DNA of 64,000 nucleotides from SHVO01 sp964576515. Lineage in GTDB: Bacteria; Pseudomonadota; Alphaproteobacteria; Rhodospirillales; Rhodospirillaceae. The notes under the pieces were generated by a model, which saw only the letters and a program-made list of their open reading frames with translations, made no database searches and was not told the origin of the DNA. The position numbers were made by a program, and so were the translations under genes. The stretch covers positions 1 through 64,000 of the forward strand of contig CAZNUW010000008.1 in the NCBI GenBank assembly GCA_964576515.1, written 5' to 3'. This document shows positions 18,869-26,642 of the stretch, in pieces (position 1 is the stretch's first letter; every line of letters starts with the position of its first letter).

Positions 18869-19609
18869 CTACGCCCGCCGGCCGCCGATCAGGAATTCGA
18901 CGTTCCCTTCCGGGCCGGTAATGGGACTTTTCTCGATCCCGACCACGGCCCAACCGGGCTGTTCGGCCAGCCAACCGGAGATGGTCGCGCAGACCTCCTC
19001 ATGGAGGGCGGGGTCGCGGACGACGCCTTTTTTACCGACGCGGTCCTTTCCCACCTCGAACTGCGGTTTGATGAGCGCGATCAACCATGCGTCCGGGCCC
19101 ACGAGAGACAGTGCGGCCGGTAAGACCGTCCGCAGGCCGATGAAGCTGGCGTCGCAAACGACCGCGCCGATGGGGTCCGGGATCGCGGCGGCGTCCAGCG
19201 TCCTTGCGTTCGTGCGCTCCATCACCACCACGCGCGGATCGGTGCGCAGTTTATGGGCGAGTTGCCCGTAGCCCACATCGACGGCATAGACCTTCGCTGC
19301 GCCGTTCGTCAGCAGAACGTCCGTGAAGCCACCCGTGGATGCGCCGACATCGATGCAGGTGCGGCCGTGCGCCGAAAATCCGAAATGCTTCAGGCCGTGA
19401 TCGAGTTTGAGGCCGCCGCGCGAGACCCAAGGGTGCTCCTGGCCCCGCACGGTGATCGGCGTATCGACATTGAGCTTCGCGCCGGCGGAGATGAGTTTCT
19501 GTTCGCCGGTGTAAACGAGGCCGGCCATGATGAGAGCCTGGGCCTTCGTGCGGCTTTCAACAAGACCGCGATCGACGAGCAGTTGATCGAGACGGGATTT
19601 TTCAGCCAC
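18869..19609 (-). CDS. tlyA: TlyA-family 16S/23S rRNA 2'-O-methyltransferase
   Basis: 246 residues. An N-terminal S4 RNA-binding domain (RLDQLLVDRGLVESRTKAQALI, about 5-60) is followed by an FtsJ-like methyltransferase domain with the SAM loop CIDVGASTGGFTDVLL and VYAVDVGYGQL. TlyA proteins methylate ribose 2'-OH groups of rRNA and affect capreomycin sensitivity. They were earlier called hemolysins. It is the last gene of the isoprenoid operon, 15 bases after dxs, and ends two bases from the convergent sppA. Confidence 0.9.
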   Translation of the reverse strand: MAEKSRLDQLLVDRGLVESRTKAQALIMAGLVYTGEQKLISAGAKLNVDTPITVRGQEHPWVSRGGLKLDHGLKHFGFSAHGRTCIDVGASTGGFTDVLLTNGAAKVYAVDVGYGQLAHKLRTDPRVVVMERTNARTLDAAAIPDPIGAVVCDASFIGLRTVLPAALSLVGPDAWLIALIKPQFEVGKDRVGKKGVVRDPALHEEVCATISGWLAEQPGWAVVGIEKSPITGPEGNVEFLIGGRRA

Positions 19610-19624
19610 GGGAGCCGCCCCGCA

Positions 19625-21574
19625 TCAGGCGCGCGCGGGCGTATCGCTCGCGAAAGCGGCTTCAATGCCAAGCGCCGACAGGGCCGCCTTGGCAATCGAC
19701 GGCGCGGTCAGGCCAGCCGCCTGCAACTGATCTTCCGGCTTGGCGTGCTCGAAAAACACGTCCGGCATACACAGCGTGCGGATCTTCAAGCCCTTATCGA
19801 GGCGTCCGCCCGCCGCGAGATGTTGAAGCACGCTTGCACCGAAACCGCCCGACGACCCCTCCTCCACCGTCACCAAAACTTCGTGCGTATCGGCAAGACG
19901 ATTAATGAGGTCCGCATCCAGGGGCTTTGCGAAACGGGCGTCGGCCACGGTGGTCGAGAGACCGCGCGCGGCCAGGTCGTCCGCCGCCTTCAGGCACTCG
20001 GCGAGACGCGTACCGAGGCTGAGCAACGCGACTTTCGCGCCTTCGCGCACCACACGGCCCTTGCCGATCGCCAGCGGCGTCCCGCGTTCGGAAAGTTCGA
20101 GGCCCACGCCCTCACCGCGCGGATAGCGCAGCGCGATGGGACCGGCGTTATGCGCCGCCGCGGTCGCGACCATATCCATCAGTTCCACTTCATCGGCGGC
20201 GGCCATGATGACCATGTTCGGCAGGCAGGATAGATAGGCGAGATCGAAAGACCCCTGGTGGGTGGCGCCGTCGGCGCCGACAAAGCCGGCGCGATCCATG
20301 GCAAACCGCACGGGCAGGTTTTGCACGGCGACGTCGTGAACGACCTGATCGAACGCACGTTGGAGGAACGTGGAGTAAATGGCGCAGAAGGGCTTATAGC
20401 CTTCGCTGGCGAGGCCCGCCGCGAAGGTCACCGCATGTTGCTCGGCGATACCCACATCGAAGCAGCGCTTCGGGAACTTCTCGGCGAATTTGTCGAGGCC
20501 CGTGCCGCTCGGCATGGCCGCGTTGATCGCGACAACCTTATCGTCGGCCGCGGCTTCGGCCATCAGCGCCTTGGCGAACACGTTGGTATATGACGGCGCC
20601 TTGGCGACCGCTTTCGCCTGCGTGCCCGAGACAACATCGAACTTGGTCACGCCGTGATACTTGTCGGCGGAAGCCTCGGCCGGCGGATAACCTTTCCCCT
20701 TCTTGGTCACCGCATGGATGAGGAACGGACCCGGCGCTTCGCTGTCGCGGACGTTGCGCAGGACAGGCACAAGCTGGTCGATGCGATGGCCGTCGATGGG
20801 ACCGACGTAATAGAAACCCAGTTCCTCGAACAGCGTGCCGCCGGTGACCATGCCGCGGCCATATTCCTCGACACGACGGGCGGCCGTCTCGAGCGGCTTC
20901 GGAAGATGCGTCGCGATCTGCTTCAGCGCCTGGCGGATGGTGAGATAGGAATTGGACGAGAACAGACGCGACAGATACGCGCTCATGGCCCCGACGGGCG
21001 GCGCAATGGACATGTCGTTGTCGTTCAGGATCACGATCAGGCGGCTGCGCAGGCTGCCGGCGTTGTTCATGGCTTCGTAAGCCATGCCCGCGCTCATGGA
21101 CCCGTCGCCGATCACCGCGATCACATGATTGTCGTTGCCCGAAAGATCGCGCGCGACCGCCATGCCGAGACCGGCGGAGATGGACGTCGAGCTATGGCCC
21201 GCGCCGAAGGGATCGTATTCGCTTTCCGTCCGCAGGGTGAAACCCGAGAGACCGTCCTTCTGGCGGATGGTGGACATCCGGTCGCGGCGGCCGGTGAGGA
21301 TCTTATGCGGGTAGCATTGGTGGCCGACATCCCAGATCAACCGGTCCGTCGGCGTTTCAAAAACGTGATGAAGCGCCACGGTGAGTTCCACGACGCCCAG
21401 CCCGGCGCCGAGATGGCCACCGGTCCGCGATACCTGATGGATCGTTTCCGCGCGCAGTTCGTCCGAAAGCTGGGTGAGTTGATCGATGGAGAGATTACGC
21501 AGGTCGACCGACGAAGCGACCCGGTCAAGGAGCGGCGTCTGGGGACCACCGGAGGAAGCCATAGAGGAACTCAC
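19625..21574 (-). CDS. dxs: 1-deoxy-D-xylulose-5-phosphate synthase
   Basis: 649 residues. This thiamine diphosphate enzyme condenses pyruvate and glyceraldehyde-3-phosphate, the entry step of the MEP isoprenoid pathway (EC 2.2.1.7). Landmarks are the substrate histidine region DVGHQCYPHKILTGR, the ThDP motif GDGSMSAGMAYEAMNNAG, the catalytic glutamate in DVGIAEQHAVTFAAGLA, and a C-terminal transketolase domain (EEGSSGGFGASVLQHL). MASSGGPQ at 21562 may be the true start, four codons in. It is preceded by ispA with 25 bases between. Confidence 0.96.
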   Translation of the reverse strand: MSSSMASSGGPQTPLLDRVASSVDLRNLSIDQLTQLSDELRAETIHQVSRTGGHLGAGLGVVELTVALHHVFETPTDRLIWDVGHQCYPHKILTGRRDRMSTIRQKDGLSGFTLRTESEYDPFGAGHSSTSISAGLGMAVARDLSGNDNHVIAVIGDGSMSAGMAYEAMNNAGSLRSRLIVILNDNDMSIAPPVGAMSAYLSRLFSSNSYLTIRQALKQIATHLPKPLETAARRVEEYGRGMVTGGTLFEELGFYYVGPIDGHRIDQLVPVLRNVRDSEAPGPFLIHAVTKKGKGYPPAEASADKYHGVTKFDVVSGTQAKAVAKAPSYTNVFAKALMAEAAADDKVVAINAAMPSGTGLDKFAEKFPKRCFDVGIAEQHAVTFAAGLASEGYKPFCAIYSTFLQRAFDQVVHDVAVQNLPVRFAMDRAGFVGADGATHQGSFDLAYLSCLPNMVIMAAADEVELMDMVATAAAHNAGPIALRYPRGEGVGLELSERGTPLAIGKGRVVREGAKVALLSLGTRLAECLKAADDLAARGLSTTVADARFAKPLDADLINRLADTHEVLVTVEEGSSGGFGASVLQHLAAGGRLDKGLKIRTLCMPDVFFEHAKPEDQLQAAGLTAPSIAKAALSALGIEAAFASDTPARA

Positions 21575-21599
21575 GCAAGTTTAAAACGACCGTACCGGC

Positions 21600-22517
21600 T
21601 CACGACCGGCGTTCGACGGCGAAGAACGCCGCCTGGCGCAAAACATCCGCGCGAACGCCAAACATCTCAAGGCGTTGCGCCGCAGTTTCGGCCAATTCAC
21701 GGGCATAAGTCTTAGCACCTTCAAGCCCCAGGAGGGACACAAAAGTCGCCTTTCCGGCGGCGGCGTCCTTACCTGTAGCCTTGCCTGTAACATCGGCGGA
21801 CGATTCGACATCCAGCACGTCGTCGGCGATCTGGAAGGCGAGCCCCATGGCGATTCCATAGGCTGCGAGCGCCTCGCGTTCGCGCAACGCCGCACCACCC
21901 AGGATAGCGCCGAGCCGGCACGATCCCGCGATCAGGCAGCCGGTCTTCATGTTCTGGAGGCGCGTGAGGCCGTCGCGATCGAGATTGAGGCGGCCCGCCA
22001 GGAGGTCGATCATCTGACCGCCGACCATCCCGGCCGCGCCGGAGGCGGCCGCCAGTTCGCGCACGAGATCGGCGCGCACCGCGCCGTCCGGGTGGGTCGC
22101 CGGGTCGGCGAGCACCGCGAAGGCTTCCGTGAGCAAGGCATCGCCGGCGAGGATCGCCGTCGCTTCATCGAATTTCTTGTGGACGGTGGGACGCCCGCGG
22201 CGCAAATCGTCGTCGTCCATGGCCGGAAGGTCGTCATGCACCAGTGAATAGCAGTGCACCATTTCGATGGCGGCGGCGGCGCGCAACGCGCGCTCGCGCG
22301 GGACCGCGAACAGATCGGCGGCGGCGCAGACCAGAAACGGACGCAGACGCTTCCCCCCGTCGAGCGCGGCGTAGCGCATCGCCTCGACCACGCGGTTCTC
22401 CGGTCCCTGAACGGGGGGCAGCAACCGGTCGAGTTCGGCGTTCATCGCCGCGCCGATGTCCGTCAGCGCCTGCTTGAAACCGCCTTGCACGTCCGTCTTC
22501 ACAGCAAGACTAGTCAC
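21600..22517 (-). CDS. ispA: polyprenyl (farnesyl/geranyl) diphosphate synthase
   Basis: About 305 residues. It elongates dimethylallyl diphosphate with isopentenyl diphosphate. The first aspartate-rich motif is HDDLPAMDDDDLRRG and the second is FQIADDVLDVE. GGKRLRPFLV and GDALLTEAF are further family blocks, and the length matches IspA. A GTG at 22517 overlaps the xseB stop by eight bases (GAGTGACTAG), which decides the start. An upstream in-frame extension to 22628 would run far into xseB. It couples xseB to dxs in one operon. Confidence 0.93.
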   Translation of the reverse strand: MTSLAVKTDVQGGFKQALTDIGAAMNAELDRLLPPVQGPENRVVEAMRYAALDGGKRLRPFLVCAAADLFAVPRERALRAAAAIEMVHCYSLVHDDLPAMDDDDLRRGRPTVHKKFDEATAILAGDALLTEAFAVLADPATHPDGAVRADLVRELAAASGAAGMVGGQMIDLLAGRLNLDRDGLTRLQNMKTGCLIAGSCRLGAILGGAALREREALAAYGIAMGLAFQIADDVLDVESSADVTGKATGKDAAAGKATFVSLLGLEGAKTYARELAETAAQRLEMFGVRADVLRQAAFFAVERRS

Positions 22518-22755
22518 TCGCCGGCTCCAAACCGAGGGTCTTGCCGATGCCGGTGATCTTCTCGACCTTGGTGCGCGCCTCGGCGAGCTTGCTTTCGCAA
22601 TGGGTCTTGAGCGCGGTGCCGCGTTCATACGCTTTCACGGCATCGTCCAGCTTCACTTGTCCGCTCTCAAGCTCGCGCACGATGCGCTCCAACTCCTTCA
22701 TCGCGTCTTCAAAACCCATGGCCGCGATGTCGGCGGGAAGAGTGTCCTTCGCCAT
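22510..22755 (-). CDS. xseB: exodeoxyribonuclease VII small subunit
   Basis: 81 residues with the XseB signature FEDAMKELERIVRELESGQVKLDDAVKAYERGTAL, which folds as a helical hairpin and binds the XseA large subunit. The complex degrades single-stranded DNA from both ends. xseA is not in the window. The xseB-ispA-dxs order is widespread in proteobacteria. It starts 11 bases after the HDAC-like gene and overlaps ispA. Confidence 0.93.
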   Translation of the reverse strand: MAKDTLPADIAAMGFEDAMKELERIVRELESGQVKLDDAVKAYERGTALKTHCESKLAEARTKVEKITGIGKTLGLEPASD

Positions 22756-22766
22756 TCAGTGATCCT

Positions 22767-23699
22767 TCAAGGTTTGGCCATTAACGTTTCAACATGCGCC
22801 GTCGCGCAGTCCGCCAAAGCGTCCAGGTTGTAGCCTCCTTCGAGGACCGACACCACCCGTCCGCCGCAGGCTTTACGCGCGACGGCCGTGAGGCCCGCGG
22901 TGGCCCAGGCAAAGTCGTTTTCCGTCAGGAGCAGTTCGGCCAGCGGATCGTCCCGGTGGGCGTCAAAACCAGCGGAAATAAAGATCATGTCCGGCTTAAA
23001 CGCCTCCAGACCGGAGAGGATTTCGTCGGAAAACCGGCTGCGGAAAACGTCCGAGCGCGTCCCAGCGGCAAGAGGCACGTTGACGACGTTGCCATGAGCG
23101 CCGCGTTCTCGCGCGCCGCCGGTGCCCGGATAGAAGGGATACTGGTGGCTGGAGGCATAGAAAGCCTCGGCGTCGTCCCAGAACATCTCCTGGGTGCCGT
23201 TGCCGTGGTGGACGTCGAAATCCACAACCGCGACGCGTTTAAGTCCATGCGCCGCGCGCGCGTGCATCGCGCCGACGACGACGTTGTTGATCAGACAAAA
23301 ACCCATCGCGCGTGTGGACTCGGCGTGATGGCCCGGCGGACGTACCGCACAGAAGGCGTTGTCCACCGCGCCGTTCACGATCGCATCCACCGCGCGCACG
23401 ACCGCGCCGGCGGCCCGGACCATCGCCTCGCCCGATCCCGGCGAGATCACCGTGTCGGCGTCGATCTGCCGCAACGCCTGGGCCGGAATCGCATCCAGGA
23501 TGTCTTGGGCAAAAGTGCCGGGATGCGCGCGCGCCATGGCGGCCAGGGCGGCGCGCGGCGCCTCCTCACGTACGAGATCACGGAAGACGTCCTGTTCCAT
23601 TGCCTGCAACACGGCCCGCAGACGGTCCGGCCTTTCCGGGTGGTAGGCGCCGGTCTCGTGCGCGAGGCAATCGTCGTGAGTGATGAGCAGCGTCGTCAT
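22767..23699 (-). CDS. histone deacetylase-superfamily (AcuC/acetylpolyamine amidohydrolase-like) protein
   Basis: 310 residues of a single deacetylase domain. The zinc and charge-relay residues are in place: RPPGHHAE (active-site His-His), DFDVHHGNGTQ (zinc Asp and His), GFDAHRDDPLAEL (zinc Asp) and a terminal EGGYNLDALA. The enzyme removes acyl groups from lysine or polyamine amides with water, and the physiological substrate is unknown. It is the first gene of the xseB-ispA-dxs-tlyA run, a linkage often seen in alphaproteobacteria. It is divergent from the ROK kinase gene. Confidence 0.9.
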   Translation of the reverse strand: MTTLLITHDDCLAHETGAYHPERPDRLRAVLQAMEQDVFRDLVREEAPRAALAAMARAHPGTFAQDILDAIPAQALRQIDADTVISPGSGEAMVRAAGAVVRAVDAIVNGAVDNAFCAVRPPGHHAESTRAMGFCLINNVVVGAMHARAAHGLKRVAVVDFDVHHGNGTQEMFWDDAEAFYASSHQYPFYPGTGGARERGAHGNVVNVPLAAGTRSDVFRSRFSDEILSGLEAFKPDMIFISAGFDAHRDDPLAELLLTENDFAWATAGLTAVARKACGGRVVSVLEGGYNLDALADCATAHVETLMAKP

Positions 23700-23758
23700 G
23701 AGCCTTTCTTACCATGGGCGGCTTCATGCAGACTACCGGGCCAAAGGCGTGGGGAAGC

Positions 23759-24637
23759 ATGAGCATCAGGCTGGGAATCGATCTGGGCGGCACGAAAATC
23801 GAGGCTATCGCGCTGGACGGCGACGGCGCCGAGCGATTCCGCAGACGCATGGCGACGCCGCGGGGCGACTACGACGCGACCGTGCGCGCGGTGGCGGACT
23901 TGATCGCGGCCGCGGACGCGGCCACGGGCGCAAAGGGCACGATCGGCGTGGGGATTCCCGGCACCATTTCGCCTGCAACCGGCCTTGTGAAAAACGCGAA
24001 TTCGACCTGTCTGATCGGCCGCGCGCTCGATAGGGACCTGGCCGCCGCAGTGGGTCGCGAGGTTCGCCTGGCCAATGACGCCGACTGTTTCGCATTGTCG
24101 GAAGCGGCGGACGGCGCGGCGGCGGGGGCCAACATTGTCTTTGGGATCATCCTCGGCACCGGCGTCGGCGGCGGGTTGGTGATCGACCGTAAGGTCATCA
24201 GGGGGCCGAACGCCATCACCGGCGAGTGGGGACATAACCCCCTGCCCTGGGCCGCCGCGGAAGAACGTCCGGGACCGAAATGTTATTGCGGACTGGACGG
24301 ATGTATCGAGACGTTCCTGAGCGGTCCCGGGCTTGCGCGCGACCACGGCGGCGAATTGCAAGCCGATGAGATCGCGATGTCATCCCACCCCGCCGCACAG
24401 GCCGCCGTGGACCGCTATGTCGCGCGGCTCGCGCGCGCGACGGCGCATGTCATCAATATCCTCGACCCACATGTGATCGTGCTGGGCGGCGGCCTGTCCA
24501 AGATCGCGCGGTTGTATCAGGACGTCCCACGCGCCTGGCCGACGCATGTTTTCTCCGACACTGTCGCGACGCGGCTTGTTCCGCCGCAACACGGCGATTC
24601 CAGCGGCGTCAGGGGCGCCGCCTGGTTGTGGCCCTAA
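23759..24637 (+). CDS. ROK-family sugar kinase (fructokinase or N-acetylglucosamine kinase type)
   Basis: 292 residues. The ATP-binding phosphate-1 motif GIDLGGTKIE is at 6-15, the substrate loop at GEWGHNPLPW, and the ROK zinc cluster at CYCGLDGCIE with the preceding His. HVIVLGGGLSK is the adenosine motif. Similar proteins phosphorylate fructose, mannose or N-acetylglucosamine, and the sequence does not discriminate. GGGGAAGC before the ATG at 23759 favours this start over one at 23714. It converges with the EipB gene. Confidence 0.88.
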   Translation: MSIRLGIDLGGTKIEAIALDGDGAERFRRRMATPRGDYDATVRAVADLIAAADAATGAKGTIGVGIPGTISPATGLVKNANSTCLIGRALDRDLAAAVGREVRLANDADCFALSEAADGAAAGANIVFGIILGTGVGGGLVIDRKVIRGPNAITGEWGHNPLPWAAAEERPGPKCYCGLDGCIETFLSGPGLARDHGGELQADEIAMSSHPAAQAAVDRYVARLARATAHVINILDPHVIVLGGGLSKIARLYQDVPRAWPTHVFSDTVATRLVPPQHGDSSGVRGAAWLWP

Positions 24638-24644
24638 TGCGTCC

Positions 24645-25493
24645 CTAACACTCGGGCTTCAGCTCTTCGACCTCGACCAGGGTGAAGCCGATGGTAAAAG
24701 CCCCGAAGTCCTGGGTCATGGCGCGACTGATGCCGGACGGCATCAGGTCCATGACCAACTCATACTCAGGCATCGTCTCGCGCGAGGATGCTGGGAAGTA
24801 TGCCAGGCTCATCGGCCAGTACCGGCCGCCGCTGATCTCACGCATCCCGTCCTTGTCGAGCGCGGGCCGGCCATCGCGGCCGGAGGCAATAGCCGCCGAC
24901 ACCACGAAGGGGCCTTGATCGAACGAACCGTCGATCACCTGACGGCTTAGGAACCTCTTGCCCGCAGCCGCCTCCTCCAGCAACGCAAGCGTATGCGCGG
25001 TCGAGAGCATCGTGCCGGGCGCGAGCTTGAAAGTCTCCGTCTTATCGCCTTCATAGACAGCGCTCCCGGACCCATCCTGTTCGAGCGTGATGCTGCCGCG
25101 GTACGACTTCGACGGCGCTCCGTCCTCAAGGGTCTGCATCGTGAACGTGGAGGACCGCCCGTTCTTGGCCTCCCACGCGGCGTAGCGCTGATCCATCTTC
25201 TGACTGGCGCCGTCGGCGTAGGACATGGTCATCGCGACGTTGCTTTCGATGGTGTAGCCGTCACAGCGATCGGCGAGCGTATAGGTCATCGTGCCGCGCG
25301 TGCTGCGCACACCGTCGCCCGGCCGCGTCTTCAGGAGGGTCAAGCGGTAGGTCGCCTTGTGCGACATCAGGGTGGGTTTGGCTTTTGGCACCGCCGTAGC
25401 GGCCGCGAAGGCCGCGTTCGGGCCGGCCTGCGGCGCCGCGCCCAAAATCACAGCAACACTGATCGCCACAGATAACGCGCGCACGATCTTCAC
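24645..25493 (-). CDS. eipB: EipB-family periplasmic protein (DUF1849)
   Basis: 282 residues with a signal peptide of about 30 residues (VAISVAVILGAAPQAG, cleavage near AFA). The family architecture is visible: SHKATYRLTL at the start of the beta-spiral, Cys77 in LADRCDGYTIESN and Cys282 as the last residue, the two cysteines known to form the conserved EipB disulfide. In Brucella, EipB supports cell-envelope integrity and interacts with TPR proteins. It appears to be a single gene. The 361-base upstream region carries a cluster of GANTC sites. Confidence 0.88.
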   Translation of the reverse strand: MKIVRALSVAISVAVILGAAPQAGPNAAFAAATAVPKAKPTLMSHKATYRLTLLKTRPGDGVRSTRGTMTYTLADRCDGYTIESNVAMTMSYADGASQKMDQRYAAWEAKNGRSSTFTMQTLEDGAPSKSYRGSITLEQDGSGSAVYEGDKTETFKLAPGTMLSTAHTLALLEEAAAGKRFLSRQVIDGSFDQGPFVVSAAIASGRDGRPALDKDGMREISGGRYWPMSLAYFPASSRETMPEYELVMDLMPSGISRAMTQDFGAFTIGFTLVEVEELKPEC

Positions 25494-25854
25494 TCAGACC
25501 TCACTCTCTTCGCCGGTTCCGTTCGCTGCATTGTGTCAGATGTGACCCCGCGAAGGCGAACGCCGCAATAAGGGAATCACGCGCGATTCGGGGTAATTAA
25601 TTTTGAGTCAAAACATAATTCCGTCGGTTGCCGGCCGCGAGCCCTCACGCCGCAATCGACATATAGGCAATGTTATAATGTTAAAATCGCGCATTCAGGC
25701 CGGAAAATACGCTGCCGATCATACCTGTAGAAAAAATAAATCGTGACGGGCGTACCATCAGTTGAAGGTTTGTCGTGCGCATCAACTTCGTTTGTTGACT
25801 GCCCGGTCGACCATTTCCAGAATGCCGCGCATTAGGGGTTTGGGAGACTTAGAA
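25494..25854. other. AT-rich divergent intergenic region with clustered GANTC sites
   Basis: These 361 bases separate divergent eipB and diguanylate cyclase genes. Three GANTC sites (25574, 25585, 25605) fall within 36 bases, and TTAA-N7-TCAA overlaps the third, one base from a CtrA box. GANTC is the target of the alphaproteobacterial cell-cycle methylase CcrM. No gene was seen. Confidence 0.45.
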
Positions 25855-26574
25855 ATGCCGGAGCCGAAGCGCATCGACGCTGCGGACCCTGAGCAATCTT
25901 CTTCGTCGATTGTTACGAAGCTGACTCAGCTCGTTCGTTTTACCGAGCAGGTTTCGCCGCCGCGCGAAACCGACGGGACCAAAGCGATTCTGGAAATCGC
26001 CCGCATGGCTCACTCCCTGGTGGAGGAGATCAGCAACCACTTGCGCGCGCAGGAACGCCGCATCGGCGAGCTCGAAAACCTTGCGACCACCGACGCGCTC
26101 ACAAAGGTCCTGAACCGTCGCGGCTTTGAAGAGGCGCTGACGCACGAACTGTCCGTCGCCCGCCGTCACGGCGTGGGCGGCGTCTTGATCTTCGTCGACC
26201 TCGATGAGTTCAAGCCCATCAACGACACCTTCGGCCACGCGGCAGGCGACGAAGTGCTTCTGACGGTCGCGAACCTTCTGCGCGGACATATCCGCGACAC
26301 AGACTATATCGGCCGCCTGGGCGGCGACGAATTCGCGATCCTTCTGCCGCGCTCCAACAAGCGCAACGGCGTGCGCCGCGCGGAAGACCTCGACCGCAAG
26401 ATCAACAACGCCTATGCGGCGTGGGACAACAACCAGATCGCCATCAAGGCGAGCTGCGGCGTGCATATGTACGCGGCCAAGGCCGAGGTGAAGGAACTGC
26501 TCGAGGCGGCCGATGCGGCCATGTACAAGATCAAGCAGGAACGCCGCGCACGCCTCAACCTGAAGGTCCGCTAG
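25855..26574 (+). CDS. GGDEF-domain diguanylate cyclase
   Basis: 239 residues. A short N-terminal helical region (about 15-75, ending in RAQERRIGELENLATTDALT) is joined to a complete GGDEF domain. The active site reads RLGGDEFAILL (GGDEF at 156-160), and the RDTD inhibitory I-site (147-150) sits five residues before it. The protein should therefore make cyclic-di-GMP and be product-inhibited. No membrane or PAS domain is present. GGGAG eight to nine bases before 25855 chooses this ATG over 25822. A bidirectional terminator follows. Confidence 0.9.
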   Translation: MPEPKRIDAADPEQSSSSIVTKLTQLVRFTEQVSPPRETDGTKAILEIARMAHSLVEEISNHLRAQERRIGELENLATTDALTKVLNRRGFEEALTHELSVARRHGVGGVLIFVDLDEFKPINDTFGHAAGDEVLLTVANLLRGHIRDTDYIGRLGGDEFAILLPRSNKRNGVRRAEDLDRKINNAYAAWDNNQIAIKASCGVHMYAAKAEVKELLEAADAAMYKIKQERRARLNLKVR

Positions 26575-26590
26575 CCGCCCCGTTACCGAC

Positions 26591-26625
26591 AAAAAAGGCC
26601 GGCCCTCACGGGCCGGCCTTTCTCG
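26591..26625. terminator. bidirectional terminator between diguanylate cyclase and aspS
   Basis: AAAGGCCGGCC and GGCCGGCCTTT form a strong stem around a CTCACG loop, with A-run and T-rich flanks on both sides. It serves the convergent genes. Confidence 0.88.
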
Positions 26626-26642
26626 TTTGTGAGGATGAGCGC

